Source: Trichobilharzia szidati
Lineage: Eukaryota > Platyhelminthes > Trematoda > Strigeidida > Schistosomatidae
Assembly (NCBI GenBank): GCA_944472155.2
Contig: OX235273.1
Location: 29,733,204 to 29,797,203, forward strand
Reading direction: 5' to 3'
DNA length: 64,000 nucleotides
The position numbers were made by a program, and so were the translations under genes. Position 1 is the first letter of the stretch. Every line of letters starts with the position of its first letter. Positions 12,645 to 22,959 of the stretch are shown one piece after another. The notes under the pieces were generated by a model. The model worked only from the letters and a program-made list of their open reading frames with translations, made no database searches and was not told where the DNA came from.

Positions 12645-13905
12645 CTGTAAGCAGAAAAAGTTTAAGGAGAAGAAACAAAAAATGTTTCTAAAACAGTGAA
12701 AGGATATTACTAGACATTAAAATGTACGCTGTGAATTGGTTTATCAAAATATCAACGACCTCTCCATCAATCACTTCATTGTCTCACATATCTGAATGAT
12801 ATTCTAACCAAAATATCACGGTTAAAATCCGCTACGATTATAGAGCCATTTGACTCGATTTCGAGTGAGGAGTCGAATATTGCTTCTATATGTCAGTTGG
12901 TTCCGAAATACACTCCATTTCACTTCGATTTCATTAGATTTCTGTTCTCATAAGGAAGATATTTTATTTATTGACATACTCATGTGTTTTATTTCCTTTT
13001 TTTTGTTGATTTCTGACCATCTGATTCGATGGAATTCTTCGACTAATTCCATTTTGATTGTCTTTTCTTTCATGATTTATGTATTATTTATCAGTTTTCT
13101 CTACCTTTTTGTTTGCTTCATTCAACGGACCGCTAATTAAATTTATTTTTCATAAAAATGATTTCCTTTATATATCCGCTTATTAACGCCATGTCATTGT
13201 TGTTTCAATGAAATAATTCACAGAGTGTTATTTAGTCTAGAGTCACGCACTTTTTTCAAATAGACTTCTCATATGTTCTCTCCAAACTTCGATGAAATGG
13301 ATGAGCATGATTGTAAAAGAACTATGAAAAATTGCCCGTCGAAAATTATTCATTCAGAAAATATACAGACTCTTTAAATTTGATATCAAAAATCAGCAAC
13401 ACGAGATACAACTAGGAATAATACACGCAGAAATATACTGTACAATCGCAAAACCAACATTGAAAATAAAGAAAACTTTATTCTGATCATCTGAATCAGA
13501 CTAAACGGAATACAAACATCGAAAAACAACTATATATTCATTCGCTAACTAGTATGATGTGCAGTCAGCACAATCATGATTTGAAGACACGCATCGAGAT
13601 GGAGAGAGTTTATCGTATCAAGAAAGCAAGATCGTGTAAATGGATATCTTTCAGTGACGATTTAGATTAAATTTCTGTTCACAGAAGTTTAGCTGTCAGT
13701 CCGAAATTTCGTCTTCTCTCGGTTGCATCATATTTAAAACGTTTTTCTTATCCAATATAATACATAGTGCTTGAAAACGAGCACGGTTTCTTTTCTCCGA
13801 ATTCATAGGATACATTCATGAAGAACTGAGTTGACATTATCAAAATCAATCAAAAATATATTTACATATACCCATGAAACATTCTGATGCAGGGAATGGG
13901 CTTAC

Positions 13906-13917
13906 CATATGTTTTCG
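13906..13917 (-). CDS. candidate 12-nt micro-exon, type B
   Basis: Minus-strand CGAAAACATATG, acceptor TTGCATTATTTCAG, donor GTAAGC. Phase 1 reads KTY. It is the paired partner of the type-A exon at 14,108, in the order expected for the duplicated unit. Confidence 0.6.
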
Positions 13918-14107
13918 CTGAAATAATGCAAAATTAAGCGGCGAAGATATATTAAGTATTCATGGATATTGAAAGGATGTGTGAAAGGTGTTAAACGTAT
14001 AGTGTGGCATGGCGACGGTATGTCTGATACTGGAAACAAGTTGATTCAATCATGTGTTCAACAGATTTATTAACAGTTCTTGTTTGACTGGCTAGTTGTT
14101 AACTTAC

Positions 14108-14113
14108 CTCCAG
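14108..14113 (-). CDS. candidate 6-nt micro-exon, type A (12 nt alternative)
   Basis: Minus-strand CTGGAG precedes the donor GTAAGTTAAC and follows ...CCCAGTTGAAG. A second AG six bases upstream (after ATGTGCCC) would give a 12-nt exon, 14,108-14,119. Both keep the frame. The copy at 14,906-14,911 is identical, including the competing acceptor. Confidence 0.55.
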
Positions 14114-14610
14114 CTTCAACTGGGCACATGAAAACGAATGCAGATTTCACTTCGTTAACCGTAGCATACGAGATTAGCTATCTGTAATCTATCACCACTG
14201 TCGATTATATTGAATCAAAAATAAACCACTTGCCAGGAACTAAGGTAAATTCCGTGTTCTAGATTGATGTGAATATAGTATAATGACAAAGAGAAGACAC
14301 ATATTCTGAAGGACTTCATTGGCTTGTAAAGGCGATTTGGTGTAGATGGAGATCATTTAGTGTCAATTCGAAATAATTACGGGTTCTACAGGGTTTTGCT
14401 GTCATGCCGAAAATGCATTTGCTCAAACATCGCATGATGCCTAATACGCTGTTCATGTGGAAACAAATAAATGTTTTGAGATCCCATCACTATTCCTTTT
14501 TTCAAGATTTATAGGTTCATTCAGGTGTAACTTAGTTTTTATGCCTGAAATGAGTAGAGATAACTTTACTTTATAAATACGGTTATCTCTGCTTCAACAG
14601 TTTGACTTAC

Positions 14611-14622
14611 CTTGAGTGTTTT
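14611..14622 (-). CDS. candidate 12-nt micro-exon, type B
   Basis: Minus-strand AAAACACTCAAG with acceptor ...GCCTATAG and perfect donor GTAAGT. Open in phase 1 (NTQ). Third member of the type-B series. Confidence 0.6.
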
Positions 14623-14905
14623 CTATAGGCATAAAATTCATAGACGCTGTTACCGACCAATATTCATGAACATTGACAGGATATCTCAAGATATAACGGT
14701 GTACCCTATGATTTCGTTCGTCAATGGTTCGCTTGTAATGAATGCACTATTTGCGTGTGAAACGTATATTGTGGCATGGCGACGAGATGCATTCTTACTT
14801 CGCTTCCATATCAGTCATGGTCTGATACGGAAAACAAGTTGATTCAATCATGTGTTCAACAGATTTTTTAACAGTTCTTGTATGACTGGCTAGTTGTTAA
14901 CTTAC

Positions 14906-14911
14906 CTCCAG
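14906..14911 (-). CDS. candidate 6-nt micro-exon, type A (12 nt alternative)
   Basis: Same sequence and tandem acceptors as 14,108-14,113, in a unit about 0.8 kb away. The downstream part of this unit is displaced by the PLE insertion that begins at 15,046. Confidence 0.55.
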
Positions 14912-15045
14912 CTTCAACTGGGCACATGAAAACGAATGCAGATTTCGCTTCATTAACCGTAGCATACAAGATTAGCTATCTGTAATCTATCACTACTGTC
15001 GATTATATTGAATCAAAAATAAATCACTTGCCAGCAACTAAGGTA

Positions 15046-16332
15046 TTTGTGTACAACTTGGGCACTGTGGTAGTAAGTGATTCAATATTAGTTTGTTTAT
15101 TAGGTATATCACACAGTGAAACAGTATTATTTACTGGATGACGTTTCCAACAAAATTTATTGTCCATAATCCTTTCAATTGTGATCATACGACTTTGACA
15201 CTTGAGTTTTATAACTTTCTTTTTTTCTCCAATTTGTCGTAGGGGGAGTAGAATTTTCCAAATATCCGGGACAGGTGATAAATCATTCCTATTACATATA
15301 TTTGCAGTTGGTTCGATAAACAAAGCTTCTGTCATCAATCTCTCCCTCCACTCTGTGACATTAGATTTTAAAACTGTCATCCCATCCCATCCTATTGTGT
15401 GTAATTGCATGTAGCGAGTGCTATAGCTGAACTATTCTCTAGAAATCTTATCTTATTAGGGTCAAATAATCTAGATTTTGATAGGTTTTTATGTTCGGCT
15501 AGTCTGACTGCCCCTGTTCTACTAGTTTGACCTATGTATTTGACCTGACAATCATTGCAGGGTATTAGATAAACTAAATTGTTTTGTTTTAAAGGCTCTA
15601 CAGGATCCTCTAACCGACAAAGCTTGTTTCGAATTGAGTTTGTGGGTTTGAATGCCGTTTTTATTCCTGCCTTGTTAAGAATTCTGCGTAAGGCTTCCGA
15701 GGTTCCTTCCTGGTAGGGAATTACTACTGATGATTTAGATTCTTTATGGTTGGTGTCGTCATTAATATTATTATTATCACTATTATCATTATCATTATTA
15801 TTGTTATTATCACTATCACTACTATCATTATTTATTTTATTTTTACATTTCCTTACATATTTCCTGACTAATTTATCCGGGTAATTATTAAGTTTCAAGG
15901 CTTCTTTTATATGTATCAGTTCCTGTTTTAGATTTTCTTTGGTACTACTTAATTTTTGTGCTCTGTCATTTAAACATTTCACCAATCCTATTTTCACTGA
16001 CATAGGATGGGATGATTGGAAGTCCAAATATCTGTTTGAGTGTGTGGGTTTCCTGTAAACACTAGTGTTTAACTTCCCATCTTCTTTCCTCTTTACGTTG
16101 CAATCTAACATTGGGAGCTCCCCTTCCTGATTTTCTAATTCATAAGTGAATTGAATTGCTTCAAACTTCGAGTTTATGTGTTCGAAAAACCTGTCTATAT
16201 CTTGTGTTCTAAGTACAGTGAATGTGTCATCTACGTACCTCCACCATACTTTTGGGGTGGGGGTGAACGTTTCAATCGCTATGCTTTCCCACTTATCCAT
16301 GAATATATCTGCTACCACTGGGAATATTGGTG
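15046..16332 (-). mobile_element. 5'-truncated Penelope-like element (RT + GIY-YIG)
   Basis: Minus-strand coding starts inside the RT domain just before VADIFM (about 16,310) and continues through the catalytic WRYVDDTF block (about 16,220-16,250) and a KPTHSNRYLDF block. An Asn/Asp-rich linker encoded by TTA/ATT-type repeats follows (15,765-15,835). The GIY-YIG endonuclease (VKYIGQTSRTG, near 15,520-15,545) is next. A frameshift near 15,400 separates the last segment (EALFIEP...CNRNDLSP). The boundaries are exact by comparison with the neighbouring unit: the flanks 'aactaaggta' and 'aattc..gtattccagattg' are contiguous at 14,250-14,290 but split here. The element is dead but young relative to the duplication. 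Confidence 0.85.
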
Positions 16333-16672
16333 AATTCTGTATTCCAGATTGATGTGAATATAGTATAATCATAAGATGAAGATACACATTCTGAGGGACT
16401 TCATTGGCTTGTAAAGGCGATTTGAGGTAAATGCAGATACTTCCGTTGCAAATAAAACTGAAATTCATTTTGGAAATATTTTCACTTTCCGAAATTGCAG
16501 ATACTGTTTTGCTCATTTTCTTTAAAATCTGCGATTTTCAGTTTCGATGTATGATCTTCACTTTCTTTAATTTTTTCACTCCTTTTCTATTCTTCAGAGA
16601 AATACTTGAGTAATAGTTACAGCTGATTTGAGCATGCGAATGAATTTGTTATTTATGTCCGTATTCACTTAC

Positions 16673-16684
16673 CCCATATTTCAG
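16673..16684 (-). CDS. candidate 12-nt micro-exon, type A variant
   Basis: Minus-strand CTGAAATATGGG with acceptor ...TATTATTAAAG and donor GTAAGTG. The acceptor matches the type-A copy at 12,133 (TTAAAG); the exon is six bases longer. Open in phase 1. Confidence 0.5.
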
Positions 16685-16902
16685 CTTTAATAATAGAGAT
16701 TAGAATTTACTATTGCTTATAGTTTTATTCAAATAAGTATTTTGTTTATGATGTCATAAATATGTTCACAGTGATTTCGATCGTCTATTCATCCAGGACC
16801 TCTTTATCAATCTCTTCATTGTTTCACACATCTGAATGATATTCTAAACAAAACATCACGGTCAACATCCACTCCGATTACACAGCCAGTTGAATCGATT
16901 TC

Positions 16903-17268
16903 GAGTGAGGAGTCGAATATTGTTTATATATGTCACTTGGTTGAGTTATACAAAGTGCCATCAAATGACACAATGAAGCTTCTCAGAATACATGGAAAGT
17001 GCGAATTCCTGATAATCACTTGCCACATGAGACAGGCCATTCATTTCCGAGAGGATGTTGGCTCTACGCTTCACTCACAGAAGATGTGACAGTTCCATGG
17101 AGAGAAATCACACTCCTTCGACAACCAGAATCATCACAACTCGCACTCGAAACTACATCAATTGAAGCTGAGAGCACCAACGAGACATTTCACCTTGACC
17201 ATACCTCGTTCGTGCAGAATCAACTGCACTCTCACAACTGTGATCTCCACTATCCTCAGCAGTCGTTT
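16903..17268 (+). repeat. 365-bp repeat, copy 2 (pair at 11,571-11,936)
   Basis: Near-identical partner of copy 1. The sequence upstream of it (16,790-16,902) also matches 12,755-12,870, so copy 2 sits in a unit whose other parts resemble the 12.8-kb unit. The array has therefore been shuffled or gene-converted. Confidence 0.75.
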
Positions 17269-17598
17269 TAACTACTCATCATGTTATTTTGTTTAAAGCT
17301 GTCAATTTTTTCTTCTGCTGCTTTGTCTCATTGTTCGATTTTTCATCGATTCTTATTAGGTATTTTTATTTGATCAACTTGTATCAGCATTATCCATTTT
17401 CTTGAGCTGTTGTGGGTTCGTTTCTTTATTTATTCGTGTAATATTTTTTTTCTCGACGCGACTGAAATTATTTGGATGTATTTATTATAGTTCGAATGAT
17501 ATTCTTTGAATATACAGTCAACCTTGATGAAGTATTCATCTTTTTCTAATTTTTAATTCATACGAATATTGCAATTGTCAGATATGCATTTTACTTAC

Positions 17599-17604
17599 GA
17601 TTTT
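17599..17604 (-). CDS. candidate 6-nt micro-exon
   Basis: Minus-strand AAAATC, acceptor ...AATTTGAAG, donor GTAAGT. Same TTGAAG acceptor as the 14-kb type-A exons. The pyrimidine tract is weak. Confidence 0.35.
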
Positions 17605-19028
17605 CTTCAAATTATGATAAAGATAAATGCGAATTTGATTATTTTTCAAGTTTTTGTATTCAGTAAATTTTTCTTGATGCAATTATTTGAGTATTTGTTT
17701 GCAGTTGCCGTTATACTCGTGACATCTAGATGGTTTTTTTGATTTTACACATGAAATGGATAATCCGTTGAATCGTGATCCACAATTTCTCTTCTTTTCA
17801 TACTTTTGTTTTTATTTTAATCTGCGGTTTCACGCTTTGATCTATGAGACGAATGCAGAAAGCCCTTTCGGGGAAACATCTTGGGAAATTATAAATATCC
17901 TAGGTTGATTTCGGAATATTCATAACTGAAGACACCTCCTTTGCAACTAAAGTGAAATGAAATTAAACACTTCTAATCACATTGATGTACGCTGTTATCC
18001 TTTTGTTAGATCTTAGACAAAATGCCTCTCGAAACTCCCAGGTGTAAATGAATTGTCTACGAATAAAGAACACCAGTGTGGAACTACGGAGCTACTGTTA
18101 ACAAGATAAGAACTGGCTAGCGCACTATGATTTGACATAAAAACATTCATAGCATACAACCGAAGGTAGTGGGCTTCCGCTTTGCAGTATAAGTGATCTT
18201 TTTAATTATCCCAACGAATTTGTCGCTAATTACAATGCCAATCATAACACGAATCGCAGATTGGTGACAGGAATTCTGTAAGATTTAAAGCAATTTGACT
18301 GACTGTCTAGTTCCATTTCAGTGCAATGACGCAGACTATTTCATGCCAAACGTTTTAAATTATCGTCTTGATAAAATAGGTAGAAATCCAGCCTTTGTAA
18401 TTCCTAATTGAATTCATTTGGATGGATCGAAGATAAACGAAGAATGGATCATAATACACATGGGTGGGGTCTATTGAATAACACCACTAAGCTAATCACA
18501 TTATGTTAACAAACGTTTTCTAATTCAAATAATTAACAATTTATTTCTAGACCACACATTTCAGATAGATCCAGGTGAACAGATTCAGGTACAATTTACA
18601 AAAATGTTAAACGAAATGAACTGTGAATCACTCATCAGCACACAAATACAGTAAAAAAATTCAGCTATTCGATTTTAAATCCAGTACATTTACGTCGATT
18701 TCATTTGTTTATCTTGGACAATTGTCCAAGTTTGCCTAAAAAGCCGAATTTCCTACCACAGACTAGCAGTGACTCTGTAGAATTCCAAACAAAAACGTCG
18801 TATAAATTTGACTATTCCTAATTTAGTATCAAAAATCGAGGAAATTTATCACTAATTTTATTACGTGAATGTGCCCACGAACTATAGCACTTCAATACGT
18901 ATCACTGTCAGGACTATTTGCAAACACACCCTAAACTTCACTTAGTAGGATATTCCTTACACTCGTGAAATTCGGGTGGTGGTCCAGTGATCACACTTTT
19001 CTATGATTTAATTCAAATTTCGACTCAC
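17605..19028. other. intron-like stretch
   Basis: No ORF, RNA gene or repeat recognised; T-rich at the left end. Confidence 0.35.
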
Positions 19029-19037
19029 CTAGAATAA
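19029..19037 (-). CDS. candidate 9-nt micro-exon
   Basis: Minus-strand TTATTCTAG with acceptor TTTTTAAATTTCAG and donor GTGAGT. Phase 0 ends in TAG; phase 1 is open (IL). Confidence 0.5.
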   Translation of the reverse strand, partial: LF

Positions 19038-19429
19038 CTGAAATTTAAAAATTGCGGAAATAAATTATTTTCATCAAAGCTTCTTTTTGATATCTCGTAT
19101 TCTCACAATTTTATTACGGAATTCAGCCCCTTGAAGTGATGCTTCAAAATCCTTCTTCAAACTATTGGTTCACTGATGGATTCCTTCGGTTTACATGGTG
19201 CAATCAAGAGGATGTACCGAGAAAACTATTCTCAGCACGTCACATGTTGAGGCTTTAAAGACTATCAGTCCAAAACAGTGTTCTTATATCGAGACCGGAT
19301 TGTCGTCTTGGGTCTTATTAAACAGTAGAGTCAGCTATTTCCATTAGATAAACACATAATCTCTCTTTAAGTTTTCCAAAGTCTACAGCTGTAGGAACAA
19401 ACGCACACCTTGAATGTATGGCCTACTTA

Positions 19430-19830
19430 AAATTCACTAGTCAAAGTGGCCAACGCGTTCAAAATTAGACATGTGTAATATACAACATTACGAGGTAGCC
19501 GAATGTTTGGCAGATACACTGAAGCCACTACAGATGAAGCAGGCTAAATATAATATGGTAGGTATCGCCAAGAAAGTCAATAATGAGACAAAGATTGTTT
19601 TGGAATTGACTTTGCGATTCACTAACGTTCACCCTTCACAAAAGACCATTGGTGTTTTCTGTGAAGCTGTGTTACAGAATGGCATGAGGTTATAGAGAGA
19701 CTATGATGGATGTGCAGGTTCAGATTAACAACAACATTTTCACTCAGGTTTAAGGAGTGGAAATGGGCTCTCTTATTGACACTCGTCTAACCAATATGTT
19801 TATCAAAACGTTTTACTGATAAATGCAATC
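19430..19830 (+). mobile_element. decayed Penelope-like RT relic
   Basis: Plus-strand translation gives a block resembling the palm of PLE reverse transcriptases (ADTLKPLQMKQAKYNMVG... then LRFTNVHPSQKTIGVFCE). A frame change follows, then GVEMGSLIDTRLTNMFI, which corresponds to the GVAMGSP...ADLFM motif of the 52-kb PLE. Stops interrupt it. It is antisense to, and inside, a putative intron of the micro-exon gene. Confidence 0.6.
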
Positions 19831-20081
19831 AATGAAATACAGTTCTACTGTAGCTACAGAGATATGCGGGATACACACTACTAATGAGAAGTCGAATTTA
19901 TTGAGTTAAAGTTGACTTTTAAAGTAGATGTGAGTACATGACTGTAAAAGTGTCTTTATGATTCACTAGTGTATAAGAAAGGGATGATGGAATATAAGTT
20001 GGTTTAAATATTTCTTGTTATAAAATGAACACTTCTAAATTACTGAAACAGTTTAAAACAGTAGAGTAAAATGTGACTCAC

Positions 20082-20090
20082 GTTTTTGTA
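20082..20090 (-). CDS. candidate 9-nt micro-exon
   Basis: Minus-strand TACAAAAAC. The acceptor is a long pyrimidine tract (ATTTCTTCTCGCTTTAG) and the donor is GTGAGT. Structurally parallel to the 9-nt exons at 9,078 and 25,717. Confidence 0.5.
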
Positions 20091-21998
20091 CTAAAGCGAG
20101 AAGAAATACCAGAGGTACATGGTAAACAAGATTTACTAACTCATTATATTATTATTACGAATGCTATTATTATTATTTTGATCTTCTCTGGAAAGTTAGT
20201 AGATTGGCATATTCCACATTGGAGAAGTTTCTAACTAATTTGGTGGAAAATCTAAGGATTCAAATATTTTCATGTGACTGGGATTCAGTTTAAAGAGAAC
20301 GGTACGCATATGTATTGGATTATTCTAGCCATTTAAGGTTTGCAATCTTTCTGATGTTACTGTTACCATAACTCATTCTTCATCTAAACTATTATTTGTT
20401 TGCAACTGGATTCACATCATTGAGAAACTTCCATTGGGTGCTGTGTTGAAATATACAGATCAGTGATCGACTTTTCAACATAATTTAACTCCACATAGAT
20501 TTACGAAACACTCTAGTTCGAACGAAAAGGAGAAGCCTATGGCAGGCGAATATGTGTAGACTGAGAACGCATCTTTAACGGAATAGTTCACATGACTGGT
20601 AACATTTAAAACATATGCAGTGAACGAATAAATCTCAAAAAAGAATCCCATTGATAATAGACGTTATAAACTGAGAATGTGATTTGGAATAAATTTTTAT
20701 TTAGTTTGCATGTTACAATTCTCCTCAATTCTTCCTTCTGAAGTTAGAAGTATTTACACAGCAGTGTCAAAGAGAAGTCCAAATTAACTCATGTCATTTT
20801 TGCGGCATTCACACGTATAAAGCATCCAAATAGCCTGAATACCTTTCATAAATTTATACTGAGAAGAATTCAAAGCAACTTTTGACTACTGAGTCATGTA
20901 GTATGTGACAAGAATGACATGGAAACATGACAGAAAGTATGGCTGGTGTGTGAACATTTAAATTTAGAGGGAGATAAAGGAAATGTCAAATATGTTGGGT
21001 TTCCTTTGGAGCGGTTAGAATATGTATACAACGGATTTTTGCGAAAAATGACGTTGCAATGTTTCGACTCATTCAAACAATATAGTATTGGCTTGGCCAG
21101 TTGTGGGCGGTATCCACTAAAACTATATGATGTCTGTCAAATGATTTTTGCCAATAAATCCGTTCGCAAGACAAATGGTTTGGATGAAACTCGTTGACTT
21201 CGACAAGCTGGCATATACCAGAACCAGTAGGTCCTTATTCACAGTAAAAGTTAGCGAAGGGTGAACATTAATAAATTTCATCAATAATTCGTCACATCAA
21301 TGTTAGTTGTGGCTTATTTTGTTAGACAGTAAGTATTCAGCCACTTGGTTCTGCGTTCGTCTCGTTCCATCTGCGAAACTGAATTACATCATCAGGTGTC
21401 ATATAGGTACGGTGACTTATCTTTTTATTCTACGGTGGTGTGGGTGATATTTTGCCTGTGGAAAAACAAACTCATATATTAAATGCATTTATTCCTGACT
21501 GCTGAATATCATTTGAAATGTAACACATACCGTTTACTTTAAAATGATTCGAAAAATACATATTTTTCAATTTCTGTCGGTAACATTCAAATCGTTTTAG
21601 TTGAGTAAATATTTTGCAGTGATTTTCGTCAAATTACCGCTTCAATGATCTAGTTTTAATATGATATTTGTCAGGGATATGATAAAGTAAGATGCACGTG
21701 CTGCATGTTACTATCCAAAAACACGGCACAAATGATAACTAGATGAATGAAGTTGTGAATTGTGATGGTGCATATACGTGATATGGATATGGTAAGGCTG
21801 GAATGTGACTTAATATATGACAGTCCATTTTTCTGAATAACTGCTTTCTTTGCATTTAATTGCTTGCTTTCTGAAGACAAAACCACCTTATTATGCAAAT
21901 GATTTATTGTAGGTTATTTGTGGAAGTTTCCCGATAAATAGGAAGGTTTCCCGTGTGAAGAAACAGGAATTGCGACTCACAAATATGCATCTACATAC
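20091..21998. other. intron-like stretch
   Basis: Short ORFs on both strands (20,894-21,197 and 21,671-21,898) overlap each other and have no motif. The segment 20,460-20,560 resembles the first 200 bases of the window ('cgaaacactct...', '...ggcgaatatgt...agactgag'), so an unnamed dispersed repeat is shared between 60-240 and 20,470-20,590. Confidence 0.4.
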
Positions 21999-22064
21999 CT
22001 ATTTCTTTTGAATCGTCACACTGAGATTCATATGTTGCCTTCACTTCTTCAGGTGCACCTAACA
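21999..22064 (-). CDS. candidate 66-nt symmetric exon of the micro-exon gene
   Basis: Minus-strand exon candidate with acceptor ...TTATTATTGTAG and perfect donor GTATGT. Length 66, phase 1 in and out, translating as LGAPEEVKATYESQCDDSKE and one more Ile. It is homologous to the exon at 2,509-2,580 (FGAVEEMKATYGSQ). Homology continues a little upstream of the acceptor, where a TAG blocks the frame, suggesting the acceptor shifted. Conservation of two such exons 20 kb apart supports a single gene with internally duplicated segments, or two tandem MEGs. Confidence 0.55.
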
Positions 22065-22947
22065 CTACAATAATAACTTCGATTGAACTTTGTAGGAATA
22101 AAGACAATTCTGTTTATGTTATTGAAGCGTGTTTATATTTCACTGGGTGAAATATGCTGTCATATAATAAATGTGAATAGGCAGAACAAGGCGACATTTT
22201 ACTTTAAATTTTGACTGTTAAATATCTGTTGCAAATTTATACATACCGTCTCCTTGTGAATAAATCGAAAGCATTGAGTCACTTCACCATAACTTTAGGT
22301 TGTATATTGGAATGAATTAATAATAGAAACATTGACAATGAATCAAAACTTGCAAGAAACGAATATGCTGGTCTTCAGCATAGTGTTGCGCAGCCTCTGA
22401 CGTGCTATACTTTAGTGGTAGATGTTCAAGCATTTATGATAGCTGGCTTAGTTGCTCTTAATAGCATGAATTACGTGAGCCACTGTATTGAGGGAAAATG
22501 TATCTTCTCTTTTCGTTTTCTTCTTATTCCTGAAACTCTACTTGTTTTTTAAGCATTATAGATGCGTTCCTAGTGTGAGTATTGGAGTGTGTGATCTAAT
22601 GGCTTTATGATCACCATTCATTTTGACTCCTCTTGCAAGCCCTAATTTCATATTAAAATTCAATAGTTAAATAATCTTTTTTGTTAAAGGGTTAACATGA
22701 TGTGTAGGAACCTACTTCTTGTTATTACAAAGGATTAAGAGAGAACCTTCATATTGCAATAATACTTTGAATAAACTTGATGAAATATTTGCTGCTTATA
22801 AAATATTACTCAATTTATTTTAATCAAATATTGAATAGTTGTGCATGAAATAAATTCATAGTGTACGAACTCGGGTGATAAACAGTTAGTATTTCTGTAG
22901 TAACGCTCAAGTGAAAATTACTTCGAGTACCGATTTAAGTAACTCAC

Positions 22948-22959
22948 CTGATTTATTGA
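22948..22959 (-). CDS. candidate 12-nt micro-exon
   Basis: Minus-strand TCAATAAATCAG, acceptor TTGTTTTATCCAG, donor GTGAGT. Phase 2 contains TAA; phase 1 is open (NKS). Confidence 0.5.

Larger units (their letters stand above)
11080..17620. repeat. degenerate tandem array of micro-exon-bearing units
   Basis: At least five units share ordered blocks. One block is related to 'gatggagatcatccagtgataattcg' (about 11,165, 12,368, 13,600, 14,340 and a clipped copy near 16,400). It is followed by a type-B micro-exon block, a 'gtggcatggcgacg' block, and a type-A micro-exon block. Unit length varies from about 0.7 to 1.3 kb. More diverged units lie at 4.6, 23.8-24.4, 26.0 and 27.3 kb. The two best-preserved adjacent units (13.98-14.30 and 14.75-15.05 plus 16.33 kb on) are nearly identical, so duplication was repeated and partly recent. 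The array reads best as intron-plus-micro-exon duplication inside one minus-strand gene. Confidence 0.7.
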
